Of a DNA stretch of 64,000 nucleotides, positions 22,678 through 34,122 are shown one piece after another. Source of the DNA: Prorocentrum cordatum (taxonomy: Eukaryota > Sar > Dinophyceae > Prorocentrales > Prorocentraceae); the NCBI GenBank assembly GCA_963575745.1, contig CAUYUJ010001485.1:1-64000 (forward strand), read 5' to 3'. The notes below the pieces were generated by a model that did no database searches, was not told the DNA's origin, and saw nothing but the letters and a program-made list of their open reading frames with translations. The translations under genes and the position numbers were made by a program. How positions within the stretch are numbered: position 1 is the first letter of the stretch; the number at the start of each line of letters is the position of its first letter.

Positions 22678-23574
22678 GTGGGGGCAAACGCCCCCAGCCA
22701 AGCTGTGGTGGCGAATAATGCGCCCGGCAAAGCCGTGGAGGCAGGTATAAATACTCCTATTGTAACCGAAGAAGGTTCCAGAAGAAGCCCCGCGAAAACC
22801 AGAAAGATCGAGGAGATAACCAAGAAAAGCTCCGATCGTGAGATGAGAGCAATGTTTGACATTACCGACAGTGGGGCCGAATCGGATACATCAGCATTAT
22901 CAAAAGACATGTGTAGAGAACCTTCGAGCAAGGAGCCGGCAAAGCATAGGGGAGAAACGCCCGGCTACAACCTCCTCCTTCCTCATCTCCCTCCTGCTGC
23001 TGTTGCTAATTTCCAGGATAGAACAGACATGTGGACACGTTGCGGACAGAGTTTGAAACGATGGCACTTCGTTCCTAGACTTGTCACTTTCATGCCAGTA
23101 AGTACTGAATGCCCGATCGACCCGGACAGACTAGATGAGAGTCGCCGCACCTATGCCGTAAATACCCAGCATGGCATGACTATAGACCGCACGGATAGTT
23201 GGCGCGATGAAGATAGCAAGTATCATCGCCCATTCGAGCAGAACTTGAATGGCGATTCCAGTGATGGCGATTATCGTCCAAATCGGTGGACTGGATGGAC
23301 AGAATGCTGGATCCGGGAAGATTGCGCCCCGGCCACACAGTGGACCTGGGACAGACTCTTGCTAGAATACTGTTGTGGTCCTCACCGTAAGATAGGAAAT
23401 CCGAAGCATTTTGTCGATTGCTCGTGCAAGGTCATTCGATACACGGAGACAGAAGATATGAGGACCGATGAGGGAAGAAGGCTGGCTTTAAATGATATAA
23501 AACGTTTAAAGGAAAACGCATTAAATTATGGGGCTCCATGCCCTGTGCGGGAGGTTCCACCTGGCAGTATGTGA
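22678..23574 (+). CDS. Methyltransferase-like module, N-terminal part
   Basis: In the same frame as the RNase H ORF, 24 nt after its stop. The first 100 residues are low complexity with family-A hairpins (22663-22685, 22695-22705, 22722-22740 region). The conserved-looking part starts near 23280 and contains RLLLEYCCGPHRKIG (23356-23400), followed by an acidic CKVIRYTETEDM segment. The layout (hydrophobic-Glu-x-Cys-Cys-Gly, then a second acidic strand, then a PC loop in the next frame) resembles motifs I, II and IV of cytosine-5 methyltransferases. This is inference by pattern; the assignment needs a profile or structure search. The last residues before the stop are frameshifted. Confidence 0.5.
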   Translation: MGANAPSQAVVANNAPGKAVEAGINTPIVTEEGSRRSPAKTRKIEEITKKSSDREMRAMFDITDSGAESDTSALSKDMCREPSSKEPAKHRGETPGYNLLLPHLPPAAVANFQDRTDMWTRCGQSLKRWHFVPRLVTFMPVSTECPIDPDRLDESRRTYAVNTQHGMTIDRTDSWRDEDSKYHRPFEQNLNGDSSDGDYRPNRWTGWTECWIREDCAPATQWTWDRLLLEYCCGPHRKIGNPKHFVDCSCKVIRYTETEDMRTDEGRRLALNDIKRLKENALNYGAPCPVREVPPGSM

Positions 23575-24010
23575 ACGAAGCACATTAGTTTCGTGCCGGA
23601 AACCATAGGGCGATGCGTAGGCTTCGTGGTATTAGGACAGAATTCAGATATCTGTTGTGGAGTTTTCCGATAGATTGCCCATGCTGTGCATGAAACGGGG
23701 GGTACCGTTTGCATTGAGTGGCCGACTCAGTGTAATTATTTGAGGGATCCACAGGTCCAATAGTGCATGAGAGAGTTAGAGTTTGTCAAGACGGCGTTGC
23801 ATGGATGCGCGTGCGGATTGAGGGGCAGCAAGGGTAATTTCATGGTCACAAAGCCGTGGACGATAGCTTCCACGTCTCCCGACGTGACAGAGGGCTTCGA
23901 GCGCAGATGCGATGGCACACACGAGCATGTTGAGGCGAGAGGACGTGAGTGCAAGCTTGCTGAGGATTACACTGACGCCTTTGCCAAACAAGTTCACATT
24001 GTTGTTGCGC
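23541..24010 (+). pseudogene. Methyltransferase-like module, C-terminal part in shifting frames
   Basis: From about 23538 the neighbouring frame reads MPCAGGSTWQYVNEAH, a Pro-Cys loop where motif IV would be, then hits TAG (23589). After another slip near 23670 the reading gives TGGTVCIEWPTQC (23695-23733), where the acidic-Trp-Pro group sits at the place of motif VI, then TAG at 23761, then KPWTIASTS and a CDGTHEH...YTDAF segment (to about 23990). The order fits one protein broken by two frameshifts and two stops. Function not proven. Confidence 0.5.
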
Positions 24011-24673
24011 GTGCCGCGGAGCGCATTTCGTCTTCTCGTCGTTGTCCCTTCCTATCCTCTGACTTAGTATTTGACGCTGCCGTTTTGTCTCCAGAGCTTG
24101 CGCGGGCCCCCCTGCGGCCGGCCCCCCCTCGGATCGCGTCGCCGCCTCGTTGCGGTCGCGCGAACTTTGCCTGCCGCGGCCCCCGCGCGCCCGAGAGATC
24201 ACAGACCAAACCCATGTGTCAACCGCTGGGGATCCCAGCGGCCAAGCCGTCGGGGGAGGACGTGGCCTCGGTTTGCTCGGATGACATCATAGACGAAGTC
24301 GCTCCCGAGTCGCCCGAGAAGGGAGATCCCCAGGCTGAGCCTAAAGCAAAGGCTCTTCCGAACCCAATTCGCGAGGCTCCCCCACCGGCCCAGCCGAGTG
24401 GGAACGCCCCCCCCCCCGGCCAAGCCGGCTGGGGAAGAGGCTAACCCTTTTAGCCCAGGCGATGTCGTGATAAATGAAGACATAGAAATGGAGGGTGGTG
24501 TACTGATCTACGCAGAAAAGGTTGCAGCTCGCAAAAGAGCTGCCGAAGACGCCATCCAAAACAGTCAATCTGCCAAGAGGGTAGCCATCTCCGATCGAGG
24601 AGGTGACAATTCCCAGAAGGAGAAATCCATCTTCCGTTGCTTCCCTGATAAAAAGAGAATGGTTCAGGCCTAA
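24010..24673 (+). pseudogene. Pro/acidic low-complexity region after the methyltransferase-like module
   Basis: Two overlapping frames (to 24444 and 24398-24673) are rich in Pro, Ala, Glu and Lys. The family-A hairpins at about 24238, 24381-24402 and 24416 sit at the place where the frame changes. The final part is hydrophilic (KKRMVQA end). No domain. Confidence 0.35.
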
Positions 24674-26410
24674 TCTCACGAGGACTATCAAGTTTGTTCG
24701 CAAACGGGGATGGAGTTGGCGTTTCACGACGTGGAGAAATAACATCTTATACAGACGGAACGACTAAATCGTTACCGCATTTTAGGAATCGCAAGATCCG
24801 TGGACCGCGCATTGGACTACGTTTGACAGAATGGCAACATGCCGTTTTGATTGTGCCCCTCCAAATCTTGACCATATTCTTGTCGGTACATTCTATCAGT
24901 CGCACCCAGATGAAATGACGAGGTTGGCCTGTAGGTTGTATACAAATGCACCGGGTGAGGCGCGCCGTCCTGTTCGTATTTTCGAAAAAGGAGAGTTCGT
25001 GGGTCCCACCGTTGGCCCAGCCATGCGGCGGAAGACGATTTACGGAGATTTTGCGAGCGTCCCGATAAGGGACAAATGGGCAGAAGGCGCTCCAGATTTG
25101 TGGCTGAACATTTGGGGTCCATCACCGCGAACGCCTCCCCTGGCGCAGCCATCGGGGGTGGTTGGGGCACGATGTTTGCCCTGCCTATCGTCGCGGGTTT
25201 GTCTCGCACGCCAGCGCATGTTGTTGAAGAGGCTCTTGCCCCTTCTGCCGGGGCAAATTGCTTTGAGACCTCTCCTCAAGAGGCCGTATATTGGCGCAAA
25301 GAACAACCGCGGTGGTCACGACCATGCGATTTCGATTCTTGGCTTGCGAAGGATGGACTTGACGGCGAGGCCGACATGCAATCGCCGTCGAAAAAGCCAC
25401 GCTTGTCCACAGAGGCGCCGAACGACCCAGTCGATTTGGAGAGCCGTCAGACGGTTGCCGCCATCGATCAGTTCTCGTTGGGCAATCCTGGTGTCGGTCG
25501 ACAGGTTGCCAGATAATCATGCGCCGGGCCTGCCTCAAGTCCAGCTGCTCCGCGCGGCCCAGCCGGTGACGGAGCGGGCGGTAGCTTTCCCCCCCGCCCA
25601 GCCGGCGGTGGAGGGGCTCCGCCTGGACCGGGGGGCTCTCCTTCGGGAGGTGTTCCGCCACCAGGTAACCCCTCCGGGGGGGATGGTGGAGGCGGGCCCC
25701 CTGATGCGGGATCACCCTCTGCAAGTGGCGGTCAGGATGGCCAGCCCTATTTCGGGCGGGGCCCCTGGAATGTTCTTGATTATTGTCGGCTGCAGAATGA
25801 GTTTGCGCCGCCCAACGAATGGCAATCCAAAGTGAATGAGATTCTTCAGCTTTATGTTGATATCACTGACTCCCAGATGGCAAACTGGGCAATCAAGTTA
25901 ACGTTTCTCCAGAAATACCAGGCCATCGCGCAGATTGCGCGAGTGAATGGACATTCGTGGATTCCATTTGTTGGGGAGGACATTGCGACCATGATGAGCG
26001 CGGGCGAACCAGCGGCAGATTTCTTCCATCCTTTGTGCGTGATGGAGAGTGGGAGATACAGATGTTGGTCTTATTCTGTCCACATTGCCTCAGGTTCCAC
26101 AATCTCATTTCGGGAATTGTCCAAGAAGAAGAAGCCCAGTCTTCTCCCTGAATACCATCTGCGGGAGCAGGTGCTTGGCATATCGCAAGCGATCATGAGT
26201 GGATGCGTGGCTCCAGAGCTCAAGGAGGAGGCCATGGTAATTGATTGGGCACGGCATCGTGACTATATGAAAGGAATTCCCACGCCGATCCGTTTCATCT
26301 TCTGGAACTTTGGCGACATCGTTGATGGGCACGGTGATTTGATCGGAGTCGGCTCTGGAACACAGAGACCAGAGGACTTATTGTTTTCGCTGGAAGTCTC
26401 AGAATATTAA
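24674..26410 (+). pseudogene. Coding remnants of unknown function, three frames
   Basis: 24831-25110 reads as a plausible globular start (LVGTFYQSHPDEMTRLACRL). 25076-25516 continues in another frame (EAVYWRKEQPRWSRPCDFDS). 25540-25830 is Gly/Pro-rich with a perfect hairpin at 25547-25575. 25832-26410 then gives about 190 well-formed residues with helical and aromatic segments (IRFIFWNFGDIVDGHGDL). Together they look like one long protein with several slips. I recognise no family. Confidence 0.4.
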
Positions 26411-26430
26411 TAGAAAGCGCGATTCAGCTG

Positions 26431-26997
26431 GTGGACGACGCGATCTCCCGTGCGGGGGGCGGGGCAATTATGATCATGTTTGTTGGCGGAGACCGCGCAT
26501 GCTGGAGGACCAACGGATCCGGGGCGAACAAAATGTGGAACGATGCCGCCACTCTCGTCAGGGCTAAAATGAACCAACGGATTGAAGGAGACAAAGCCAT
26601 GGGGATTGTCCCGCGTATAATGATTTTAGACGGTGTAAGGTTATACCGCAAGCTGCGGCACAAACCAGGGGATCTTTACCATGTTGCCCCTGAGCATGAC
26701 GATTACAAACTTGATAAGGGCGGGCAGATGGTGAAGGTCACCGCAGGAGAATTGCGCGCTGAGTACATGTTCAAGACTGCCAAGCTTGCTACATTGTTAT
26801 TTTGCCAACGCTCTGGCGGCTCAGCCGTCCAGGGGTGCAGCATAACAAGGGCGACGAGAGCTGACGGGTACACTGCGTAAGAGGCCGCCGTCGATGAGCT
26901 GGTCATGCACTGGCGAGACTGGAGCCCTGTGGAAGGCAGCGTGCCCAGGTCGGTGCTCAACGCACGTCCATTCGCAACAGCTTTGGATCGCAAGTAA
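26431..26997 (+). CDS. Unknown protein (remnant) with GGGAIMIMFVGGD strand
   Basis: The frame starts soon after the preceding stop and codes for a strand-rich start (AIMIMFVGGDRACW), a helical middle and LYRKLRHKPGDLYHV, ending at TAA (26878-26880); the same frame then stays open to about 26997. The family-A hairpin 26811-26834 is translated as GSAVQ. It could be a hydrolase-like fold but no catalytic set is clear. Confidence 0.35.
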
Positions 26998-27104
26998 ATT
27001 CCAGACGTCCAAGACGGATCTGGATGCGGACCCATCCGTTCATATTATTCCGAAGCGTTCGTTGAATTCTTGAAACGGGGGATGGCATATACGGACTTCT
27101 GCCC

Positions 27105-28188
27105 ATGGCATACTTCTTGCCGCGAGGTCCGAATTTCTGCTCAGGAATGCCCCCAAAGGGGACGCGTCTTCGATTGCCAAATGAAGGTGTACAAAACAAT
27201 GTTAACATGCGCATGGCAGTCGAACGATTGAAAAAGGCAGCACCTGCTAAGGCACCGAGCGGCTCAGCCGTTTCGTGTAGCGGTTCTGCACCGAGCGGCT
27301 CTGCCGCCTCGGAGAACACCGCGGCACTGGGCGGCTCAGCCGTTCCTAGTGGTTGCGCCGAGCGGCCCAGCCGTATCGGGTCGCGATGCACTCACGCGGG
27401 TGGCCCAGCCGTCCCGCGAACCTCTTTTGGCCCCAGCAACGGGAGTGCAAGAGGCCAAGACGCCTGGTGAGGCAGCGGAGGATTTCATCCGTGATAAGTG
27501 CCCTGTCGGAAAGTCGACAACGATCAGTCAAAAGTGCAAGTTCCCAAGACGTTTGAAGACAAACGCCGATCCTAACAGCAGCGAGGAATGGGAATTGGAT
27601 TGGCCCTACCATTTGCCATGACAAGCAACGAAGAAGTTGTCCTGCAGAAGTGCGGCTGGTCAAGCAGCAGTTGAGCATGATTTCCTCCGACCGTTTACGA
27701 TAGCGAGCGGTGAGCTCCGCAGAGGTAGGATGCGTAATAATGAGTATCCGGGGGAGGAAGGCCATGTCGCACGGATTGCAAACGGGGAAAATCCGCCCCG
27801 CAGCAAGGAGTTCAAGATGATTCAGAGGGCCGCAGGTGGACAAGCGTGGTTGGCCTTGCAGATTCTGCAAAAGTCCACGAAGACCCCAGTCTTGGAACCA
27901 AATTTTGTCGTTTCCAATTGGGCACGTTTCTTCAAGGTAAAGGCTGACTGGTCGCGGCCGGACCCGAAATCTACTGTCGCTGATCGCCTGAACTGGGCGA
28001 AGATGTCCACGAGGGCCCAGAGAGCGGGTCTTAATCATTGCGTTCAACTCGCTTTGCCTCTCTACGCCACAGACAGAAAAGCTTGCGGAGGTCCAAGACC
28101 AATCCACAGGCTGGACAAGACAGTCCCATGGTACGCCCGTGACCGCGCTTCATTCAATTTTGGAGGGCCATCAGTTGCTTCCATCTAA
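27105..28188 (+). pseudogene. Low-complexity Ala/Ser/Pro segment plus unknown domain
   Basis: 27240-27420 contains five family-A hairpins within 180 nt (27258, 27291-27312, 27331, 27359, 27395-27418), translated as repeated SGSAV/GPAV in different frames. The frame 27349-27621 then gives a basic domain start (CPVGKSTTISQKCKFPRRLK). 27637-28188 gives about 180 ordinary residues including FVVSNWARFFKVKADWSRP. No family. Confidence 0.4.
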
Positions 28189-28217
28189 TCCAAAACGGAG
28201 GCAGCGTCAAGCAAAAC

Positions 28218-29543
28218 GTGATTGGAGTGCGATCTTTTCTTTGTACTGACAATTCTCCGACTCACACAGTGTACTCTGTTGCAGAGGAGACTTTCGGGGA
28301 TGGCATTTGGATCGCTGCCGAGGTTGTTTTCTTTTCGAGAAAGCCAGCTCTCATCCGAGGAAAACCAGATCAGTACGTTAGTGACCCGACGGGCATTGTG
28401 CTGCATGAGCTCCGGCTGTATCATTGGGCACCAGCAGCGCCCCATGTCACGCCGGCTTACGTTTTCTTGCATCACATCGCCAGACAGAACAACTGATGTC
28501 TGGAGCAAGACTTCGGAGTCGAACGGTCTCGCGACGAGGCAAGGGCGGCTGCCGCGGACCATGTCCGGGAGGCACAGAAATAATGGGTCCCGACTTTGGG
28601 GCCGATCGAGTGGCAAAGCGGCCAGAGTCCATACTCCGACGACGATAGGATTGATGACATTTGGTCGTGGTTTCACCAGAAAGGAGTCAAACTAACCAAG
28701 ATCCATCCGCTGCATAGAGATGAGGCGCCAATGGAGTCCAAGAAGCTTATCCAATATTATCAAGATGAGGTGGACAGAGCCAAGGCACCTGCTGCTAGGG
28801 CACCAGATAAGGCGCTGGCGGCCAAGCCGTCCGGCACATCTCTTTCCCTTGATGCCGAGAACTTCCCGAGTCTAGGGCAGCTTTCGCCTCGCGCTGGGAG
28901 GGCGTTCAAGCCTCCGCCTGGCAAAGCCGTGGCGGAGGCTTGGCCTCCACTCCCCAAGACTAATGCGCCTGGCAAAGTGCCGACGCCCCCTCCTCCTCCG
29001 AAGGAGTGGCCGGCAGCAGGAGGGCTGAGGGAAGTCATCCCGAAGAGAGCCCTTCCGCCGCTCAGTGCGACGATGTCGCCTCCGGCAGCGAAGCCGAACG
29101 TTGCGCAGTCGAAGGGCTCGCCCTTGGCGAAGGCGGAGATGCCCAAGAAGCCTCCGCCTCCACCTCGCCACGGTCCTGAGACAAGGTTACCGAAGCCTCC
29201 GCTGGCTAAGGTGGCTCGCCTGGACACGGGAGCTGATGACTTATCCACGCCCCCAGTGGCGCAGCCGCCGGCCAAGCCGGGAGGCGCGGGAACAGCGGGC
29301 GACCCGCCTCAAATTTGGAAACCGAGTCTTCGCGAGCCCCCCGCCGCCGTGGCTAACCTTGCCAGGTGGAATGTCAATCGTGCTTCGCAAACTGACCGAG
29401 ACCAACAGAAGGCAAAGCCCCCGCCTAGGGAACCCTCCCAGCGTGCCCAAGGCAGCGCTGGAACGGACCTGACTGCACAGGAGGATATCCTGTCGCAAAG
29501 GCGAAAGCAGTGGAGACGAAAGCCAGAGCCGCCGAGGATGTAG
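28218..29543 (+). CDS. Pro/Ala/Lys-rich protein remnant
   Basis: Short frames to about 28600 lead into 28596-29543 (315 residues). Its start is acidic and aromatic (DDRIDDIWSWFHQKGVKL). From 28800 it is a low-complexity Pro/Lys/Ala chain with repeated PPP blocks. The family-A hairpins 28814-28835 and 28908-28941 (the longest found, outer arms of 11 bp) fall inside. Extensible, disordered protein is likely; no enzyme motif. Confidence 0.45.
28908..28941 (+). repeat. Longest family-A hairpin
   Basis: Outer arms of 11 bp (28908-28918 with 28931-28941) are perfectly complementary; inner GGC-AAA-GCC; T/GT between them. It lies in coding sequence translated PPPGKAVAEA. Confidence 0.9.
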
Positions 29544-30902
29544 GCGCGACACGCCACGAAGGCGCCGAAGAGCATAACATCCCCAAGGCAGCTCCTCCGA
29601 CGCAATCGGATGGATACCCATCATCAGAGGAGTCACTTGTGCCAACAGGGACCGAGGAGGTGGCTATCATCCTCAGGATCCTCCAAGAAGTCTCTAGGAT
29701 ACAATTCTCGGGCAAGACAGCGCGCGACAATCTGAGGAAAGAGAAAGAGTTCTTTTAATGGTGGCGTCGAACCGCTGCTGACTGGCCACAAGAGCACGGG
29801 TGCCCCGAGGATGCGATATGTGAAATTTCATCGTATATCGCGACAGCAAGGGGGCTCTACTTGAGGGTCAGCGAAAAAGGTAGACACGACCCGGGAAACT
29901 GCTCGTATGCTTGGAGGAAATTGGAAGGCGCTGTTGTCGAACAGATCCGTAAACTTGTGCCAGAGTTCGCTTCTACTGCTATGTTCGCCGGTCAGAGCGA
30001 GTCGTCGCAGCCTAAGGCAGAAGGTATACCCGTTGCGACTGGAAGCAGACTTCCTACTCCACCCGCTCCTCCGTCCGGCCCAGCCGTGACAGAGGGCCTT
30101 CCTCCGCCTCCGCCTGGCCCAGCCAAAGTGGAGAACAAACAGGGGAAGGAAATTGAGGCAATGGCAGGCTCGGGCGCTGATGCCGTGGCACCTGGTGTTG
30201 TAGCCCGAGAGCCTGCATAATCTTCGCCTACTAAAATAGAAACGCCTGCAGAGGGAGATGCATCCGCGGCTCAGGCGCCATTGTCTGATGCCGCTCTAAG
30301 CGGACATCAGGCAGCGGAGCCTACGCCCGCAGGTCAAGGGCCGGGTGCCCAAGGCATTCCGGGATCCCTTGAGGCCGACAACGATCTGATCCAGGCCAAT
30401 GAGTTTCCGTGCTCAGCGGATCCTGAGCACATCACCACGGAGGAAGAACACTATCGATCGGGTCTAGCATCTTTCAACTTCTTTTGCAGAGAGAGTTTGC
30501 CACCTGCCCCAGACAAACGGCAACGTCCACCAACGAACGTTCTGCCACAAGAGGATGAAGAGGATATTATTGTTGGGCATGCGAACTACTTCACAGACAA
30601 AGAGCTTTACATTTCGCATGATGAACGCCCCCAAGTCATCCAGCGTACACCTTGCTATGAGGCAGAAGATTCGAGAGGCCCATATGACTGGGCCCGTTCC
30701 TCCGCATGTCGAAGCTGTTCGCAACCAAAGGGAGAATACGCTCATATATGTAGCAGAGATCGTTGAGGGTCCTAAATTTGCATTATTGGGCAAACTTAGC
30801 AGGGATGACGGTACGTCTGGCCAGGCGCGAGAGTTTCTCCGTGCTGAATTCCACTCCGATGATATTCCGGAAGGATTTACCCCTCAGCCCTTTAATGCCT
30901 GA
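29510..30902 (+). pseudogene. Coding remnants, acidic/Pro-rich
   Basis: Frames 29510-29758, 29861-30220, 30281-30766 and 30690-30902 follow each other. The parts from 30281 include NDLIQANEFPCSADPEHITTE, a helical SGLASFNFFCRES and, after a slip at about 30700, TLIYVAEIVEGPKFALLGKL. One long protein broken at least three times is the simplest view. No domain. Confidence 0.35.
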
Positions 30903-32586
30903 AACCATTAGTAGTTGGGGTCGATGGTCATAATAATCCGGCTGCCCTAGGCAGCGCGGACTTCTGGAGACCCCAAAGTTACAGAGTACCCGAGCTTGCT
31001 CTGCATATCGGTAATTGCGCAGCATATCTAGCGAGGCATTGTTCGGATTGCGCGAGGTCCTCGGGAGGCTGGGTCTATTTCGGCGACCTAGTTGGAAAGG
31101 TCGCCGAGGACGGATTCAGCTATCAGACATTTGCCCTCGATGCACGCGGCCTAGCCGCGTTGCAACCAGTGACTGTGGAGGTACTTGGGGTGTGCCCTGC
31201 TGACAGTGGTAGCATCGATGGAAGGAAAGTCCACGACATGTGGAAAGACTACACGGCATGGCCCCATCAAAAGAGGGAGAGGAGTGCAGTTCCGATTCCT
31301 TTGTTGCTTCTATTGAGAGAATGCATGTCCCACATGACCCTGGCCAAGCCAGGAGTCACGGGCCTCTTCTTCATATCACCGACTCGCAGACACTGTTGGA
31401 GTCAACAGTCGGGGAAGTCCAGTTCCCAGAAAGAGACTCGGGACTTTGTCTCGAGGCAGATTACGACTTGCTGAGGCTTCTTCCGACCAAGAAGAACCCG
31501 GTCATGCGAGAGGCAGATCACCTTCCTTCGTGGCTCAGCCAACGGAGGTATGGTGAGACTTTCCCCGCAAGGGAGTTTGCGGCCATGGAAATGCTGCGCA
31601 ACCAGGAGAGCCGCTATCGGTCGGAGCATGGCCCGCAGAGGACGCAGTCCGTCTGTGGGATTAGCTTCCAAATCGGAGGGATTCCTGGCCGTTAATTATT
31701 GTTTTCGACGGCCGGGTTCTCGCCCGCTTTTCGCACAGGATTTGCCAGGATGGGACTCTTGTGTCCCGCGAAGTGCCGAAGTTCACTGACATGGGCAAAG
31801 CCGTCAGCCTTGTTAAAATAGGAGACTCGCAGGACCCTAGAGACAAGCAGATCTCTTGGTACATAGTTTTCAACCATGAGCGGGCGTCGTACGAGGTGGA
31901 TTTTAACAACAACCCGATGCTCGGATGGATTCACACGGATGAGACGCTGTCTTTGATCCCGAACCGCATGCCTCCATTGCCGCCCGATGCGCAAAAAACT
32001 CGTCCAATCGATCCCATGGAGGACGGACGACGGGCGGTTCCTGTGCGCTAATTTTCACTGGGTGAGGACTGGCTTTGGGCATTTTCCCTCCTGCAGCAAT
32101 CCGATCAATTTCGCATACAGGGATGCCCACGATTACATGCTCCAGACATGGAACAGGGAGGTTATTCCGAGGTCCCTCGTGGGACATGGAATTTTGTTGC
32201 ATGCCAATGATTCCCACGAGTTTCCTGATGATCGCGCTGGTTGGACTGGTGCGCGCGTGAGACGACAGAATCGAGCTTCTTGTGATATACAACAGCAACA
32301 ATAATATCTGCAGCAAGAGCGCAAGTGGGCAACAAGGACTCAACATTTACGATTGGCCGCTTCAGGACAAACTTTTGGAAACAGTCGGACAGGCAGTTAT
32401 CCTGCCTGGATCCCAGACCACGCCGCGGCCCAGCCGCCGGCGCGCCACGGTCCTTTCTTCCAGTACCTCGAGCCTCTGAAGAGGAGATTCATTAAGTGGC
32501 TCGCACACCTGGCTGGAAGACAGAGGACAGGAGTTCCTCGGATCGCAGACTGGTGGCCGTTGCTTTGGGCAACGGACCTCGATTAG
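30903..32586 (+). pseudogene. Coding remnants, globular segments in alternating frames
   Basis: 30903-31290 has no ATG but is fully open and well composed (PLVVGVDGHNNPAALGSADF, then WVYFGDLVGKVAEDG). It slips at about 31275 into 31240-31695. Then 31761-32051 (FTDMGKAVSLVKIGD) and 31987-32304 (FLCANFHWVRTGFGHF) follow. The family-A hairpin 31141-31164 lies inside the first frame and 32421-32442 in the last. No family recognised. Confidence 0.4.
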
Positions 32587-32598
32587 TATGCGCGCCCG

Positions 32599-34122
32599 AT
32601 GTCATGCCCTGCCCTGGCCGCTTTTGAGTGGCCAGGGCCCCCCGACGATCTTCATGCACCAATAGACGGTTGGGACAGATGGGAGCGCACAATGAACGCT
32701 CAGAGAACCTTTGTGCCGACGCTGGAGACATTGGAAAACGCAAGGGCTGGGGCAGCGCCATGGCTGCCCATTGAACAGGACAATGCAATGGACACCGCAG
32801 GGCACACCCCTCGTGGACGTCCACCAGTTGCCTGGGCAGATAGTTTTGTGGCACGGCCCCGCCGTGTTGCACGGTCCGTTACCGGGCGTGTTCATTTGTT
32901 TTCTGACCACCGTCTGGTTTCGGAACTTGTCCAATCTGCCGCCGGTCAAACCGAGACGGCAGGTGAGGAGAACTTACAAGTGACGCCAGACTTCATTCCA
33001 GTTAGCGGGTCCAAGGCCGAGTTGATAATCGAGGGAACAATTGATCTCGATCAACTTGATGGGTACACATACTCGCACTGCGAAGATAGTTCGTTGAGTA
33101 TTACATTGGCCCAACTCGAAGCCAAGGCAGTGGTTGCACAGTGCGTTATGGAGTACCACAGTTTCCGCCCGGGTACAACAGATCCCAACATATTACGACT
33201 GTCGGGTGAAATGACGCATGAAATCTTGGATATTGTTCGTAACGTCATTGATGGGAACTGGAAAGTTCCAGTTTCGGAAATGCAATTGGGTCTTCGTATA
33301 ATGCGCGTGATTGCCATCGTTCGTGAGATCGTCAGTAGCTTTATTGTTGAGGGGCATTGTATTGCGTACCCCGGGAATACCGCTCCTGCCCAGGGCGGGA
33401 GCTCAGACCGCGCGGAGGATAAGCGACGGAAGGACGGATGCGCTCTTGACTGTCGCATTCGTGCTGCGGTTCACACGGGCGAATTCATCGAGGAATGGGC
33501 CCGTAATTTGGGTAGACAGGTCCGCGCAAACATCCGTCGTCAGGGCGCAAAGTTGCAGGGGGCCATTCATTGGCTCCTAGAGAACTGCGAAGACGAGGAT
33601 ATGGAACTACAAGATAAGGTTGAAGGACTCTCTCGTGCTGCGCGTGGAAGATTTGGCATCTCTGTTGCCACCGCTGCAAGAGAAATTATTCGATTCATTC
33701 GGGACCGAGGGGCGACAATTGGTGAGAATGAAGGCACCGCTGGGCCACCAGACAGCCAAGCTGATCTTGGGGGGGCCGACGAACCAGATGACTTGCCGAA
33801 GGCGAGACCAACTCCGCCACCTCCACCGCGCAGACCCGACTTCCAAGACGATCGGACACGCGACGAGGTCACTGAATCTCCGTATTCTGCCAGCGGCCCA
33901 GCCGTTTCGGCAGGTGAAGAGTACTCGTGGTATTCGTCGGCTGACCCACGGGATTTGTCCAGACAGCCCCGCGCGCGCGAGGGGGCCATGGATGTCGGCC
34001 GCGGCGCTGCTGGCTACGACCCGCAGGTCCACTGCCCGCGGTTCGCAAATGACGTCCAGGATGGATACTGCGTCCATCGTGACCGCATCTGGTGGTTGAC
34101 CGATAATATCTGGTGGCCATGA
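32599..34122 (+). CDS. Intact 507-residue unknown protein, last coding unit of the copia-linked region
   Basis: The only long uninterrupted ORF in 24-34 kb. N-terminal 120 residues are mixed. The middle (33000-33720) is helix-rich, with ITLAQLEAKAVVAQCVMEYH and MQLGLRIMRVIAIVREIVSS, and has a possible amphipathic coiled-coil or gag-like alpha-helical character. The C-terminal third is Pro/Asp-rich and disordered, ending in a Trp-rich DRIWWLTDNIWWP. Family-A hairpin at 33887-33913. It begins MSCPALAAF at ATG 32599; the upstream frame is different. Function unknown. Confidence 0.6.
   Translation: MSCPALAAFEWPGPPDDLHAPIDGWDRWERTMNAQRTFVPTLETLENARAGAAPWLPIEQDNAMDTAGHTPRGRPPVAWADSFVARPRRVARSVTGRVHLFSDHRLVSELVQSAAGQTETAGEENLQVTPDFIPVSGSKAELIIEGTIDLDQLDGYTYSHCEDSSLSITLAQLEAKAVVAQCVMEYHSFRPGTTDPNILRLSGEMTHEILDIVRNVIDGNWKVPVSEMQLGLRIMRVIAIVREIVSSFIVEGHCIAYPGNTAPAQGGSSDRAEDKRRKDGCALDCRIRAAVHTGEFIEEWARNLGRQVRANIRRQGAKLQGAIHWLLENCEDEDMELQDKVEGLSRAARGRFGISVATAAREIIRFIRDRGATIGENEGTAGPPDSQADLGGADEPDDLPKARPTPPPPPRRPDFQDDRTRDEVTESPYSASGPAVSAGEEYSWYSSADPRDLSRQPRAREGAMDVGRGAAGYDPQVHCPRFANDVQDGYCVHRDRIWWLTDNIWWP

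Larger units (their letters stand above)
14600..24000 (+). mobile_element. Decayed Ty1/copia retroelement with 3' methyltransferase-like module
   Basis: The order gag-like, DTG protease, integrase (HHCC-like then DDE), reverse transcriptase with YVDD, then RNase H is diagnostic of Ty1/copia (integrase before RT). After RNase H comes a module not found in classical copia. All parts are plus strand but broken by frameshifts and stops at many points, so the copy is non-autonomous now. I looked for a pair of long terminal repeats flanking 14.6 and 24-34 kb and did not find one by eye; ends are therefore approximate. Family-A mini-hairpins are scattered through it. Confidence 0.9.
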
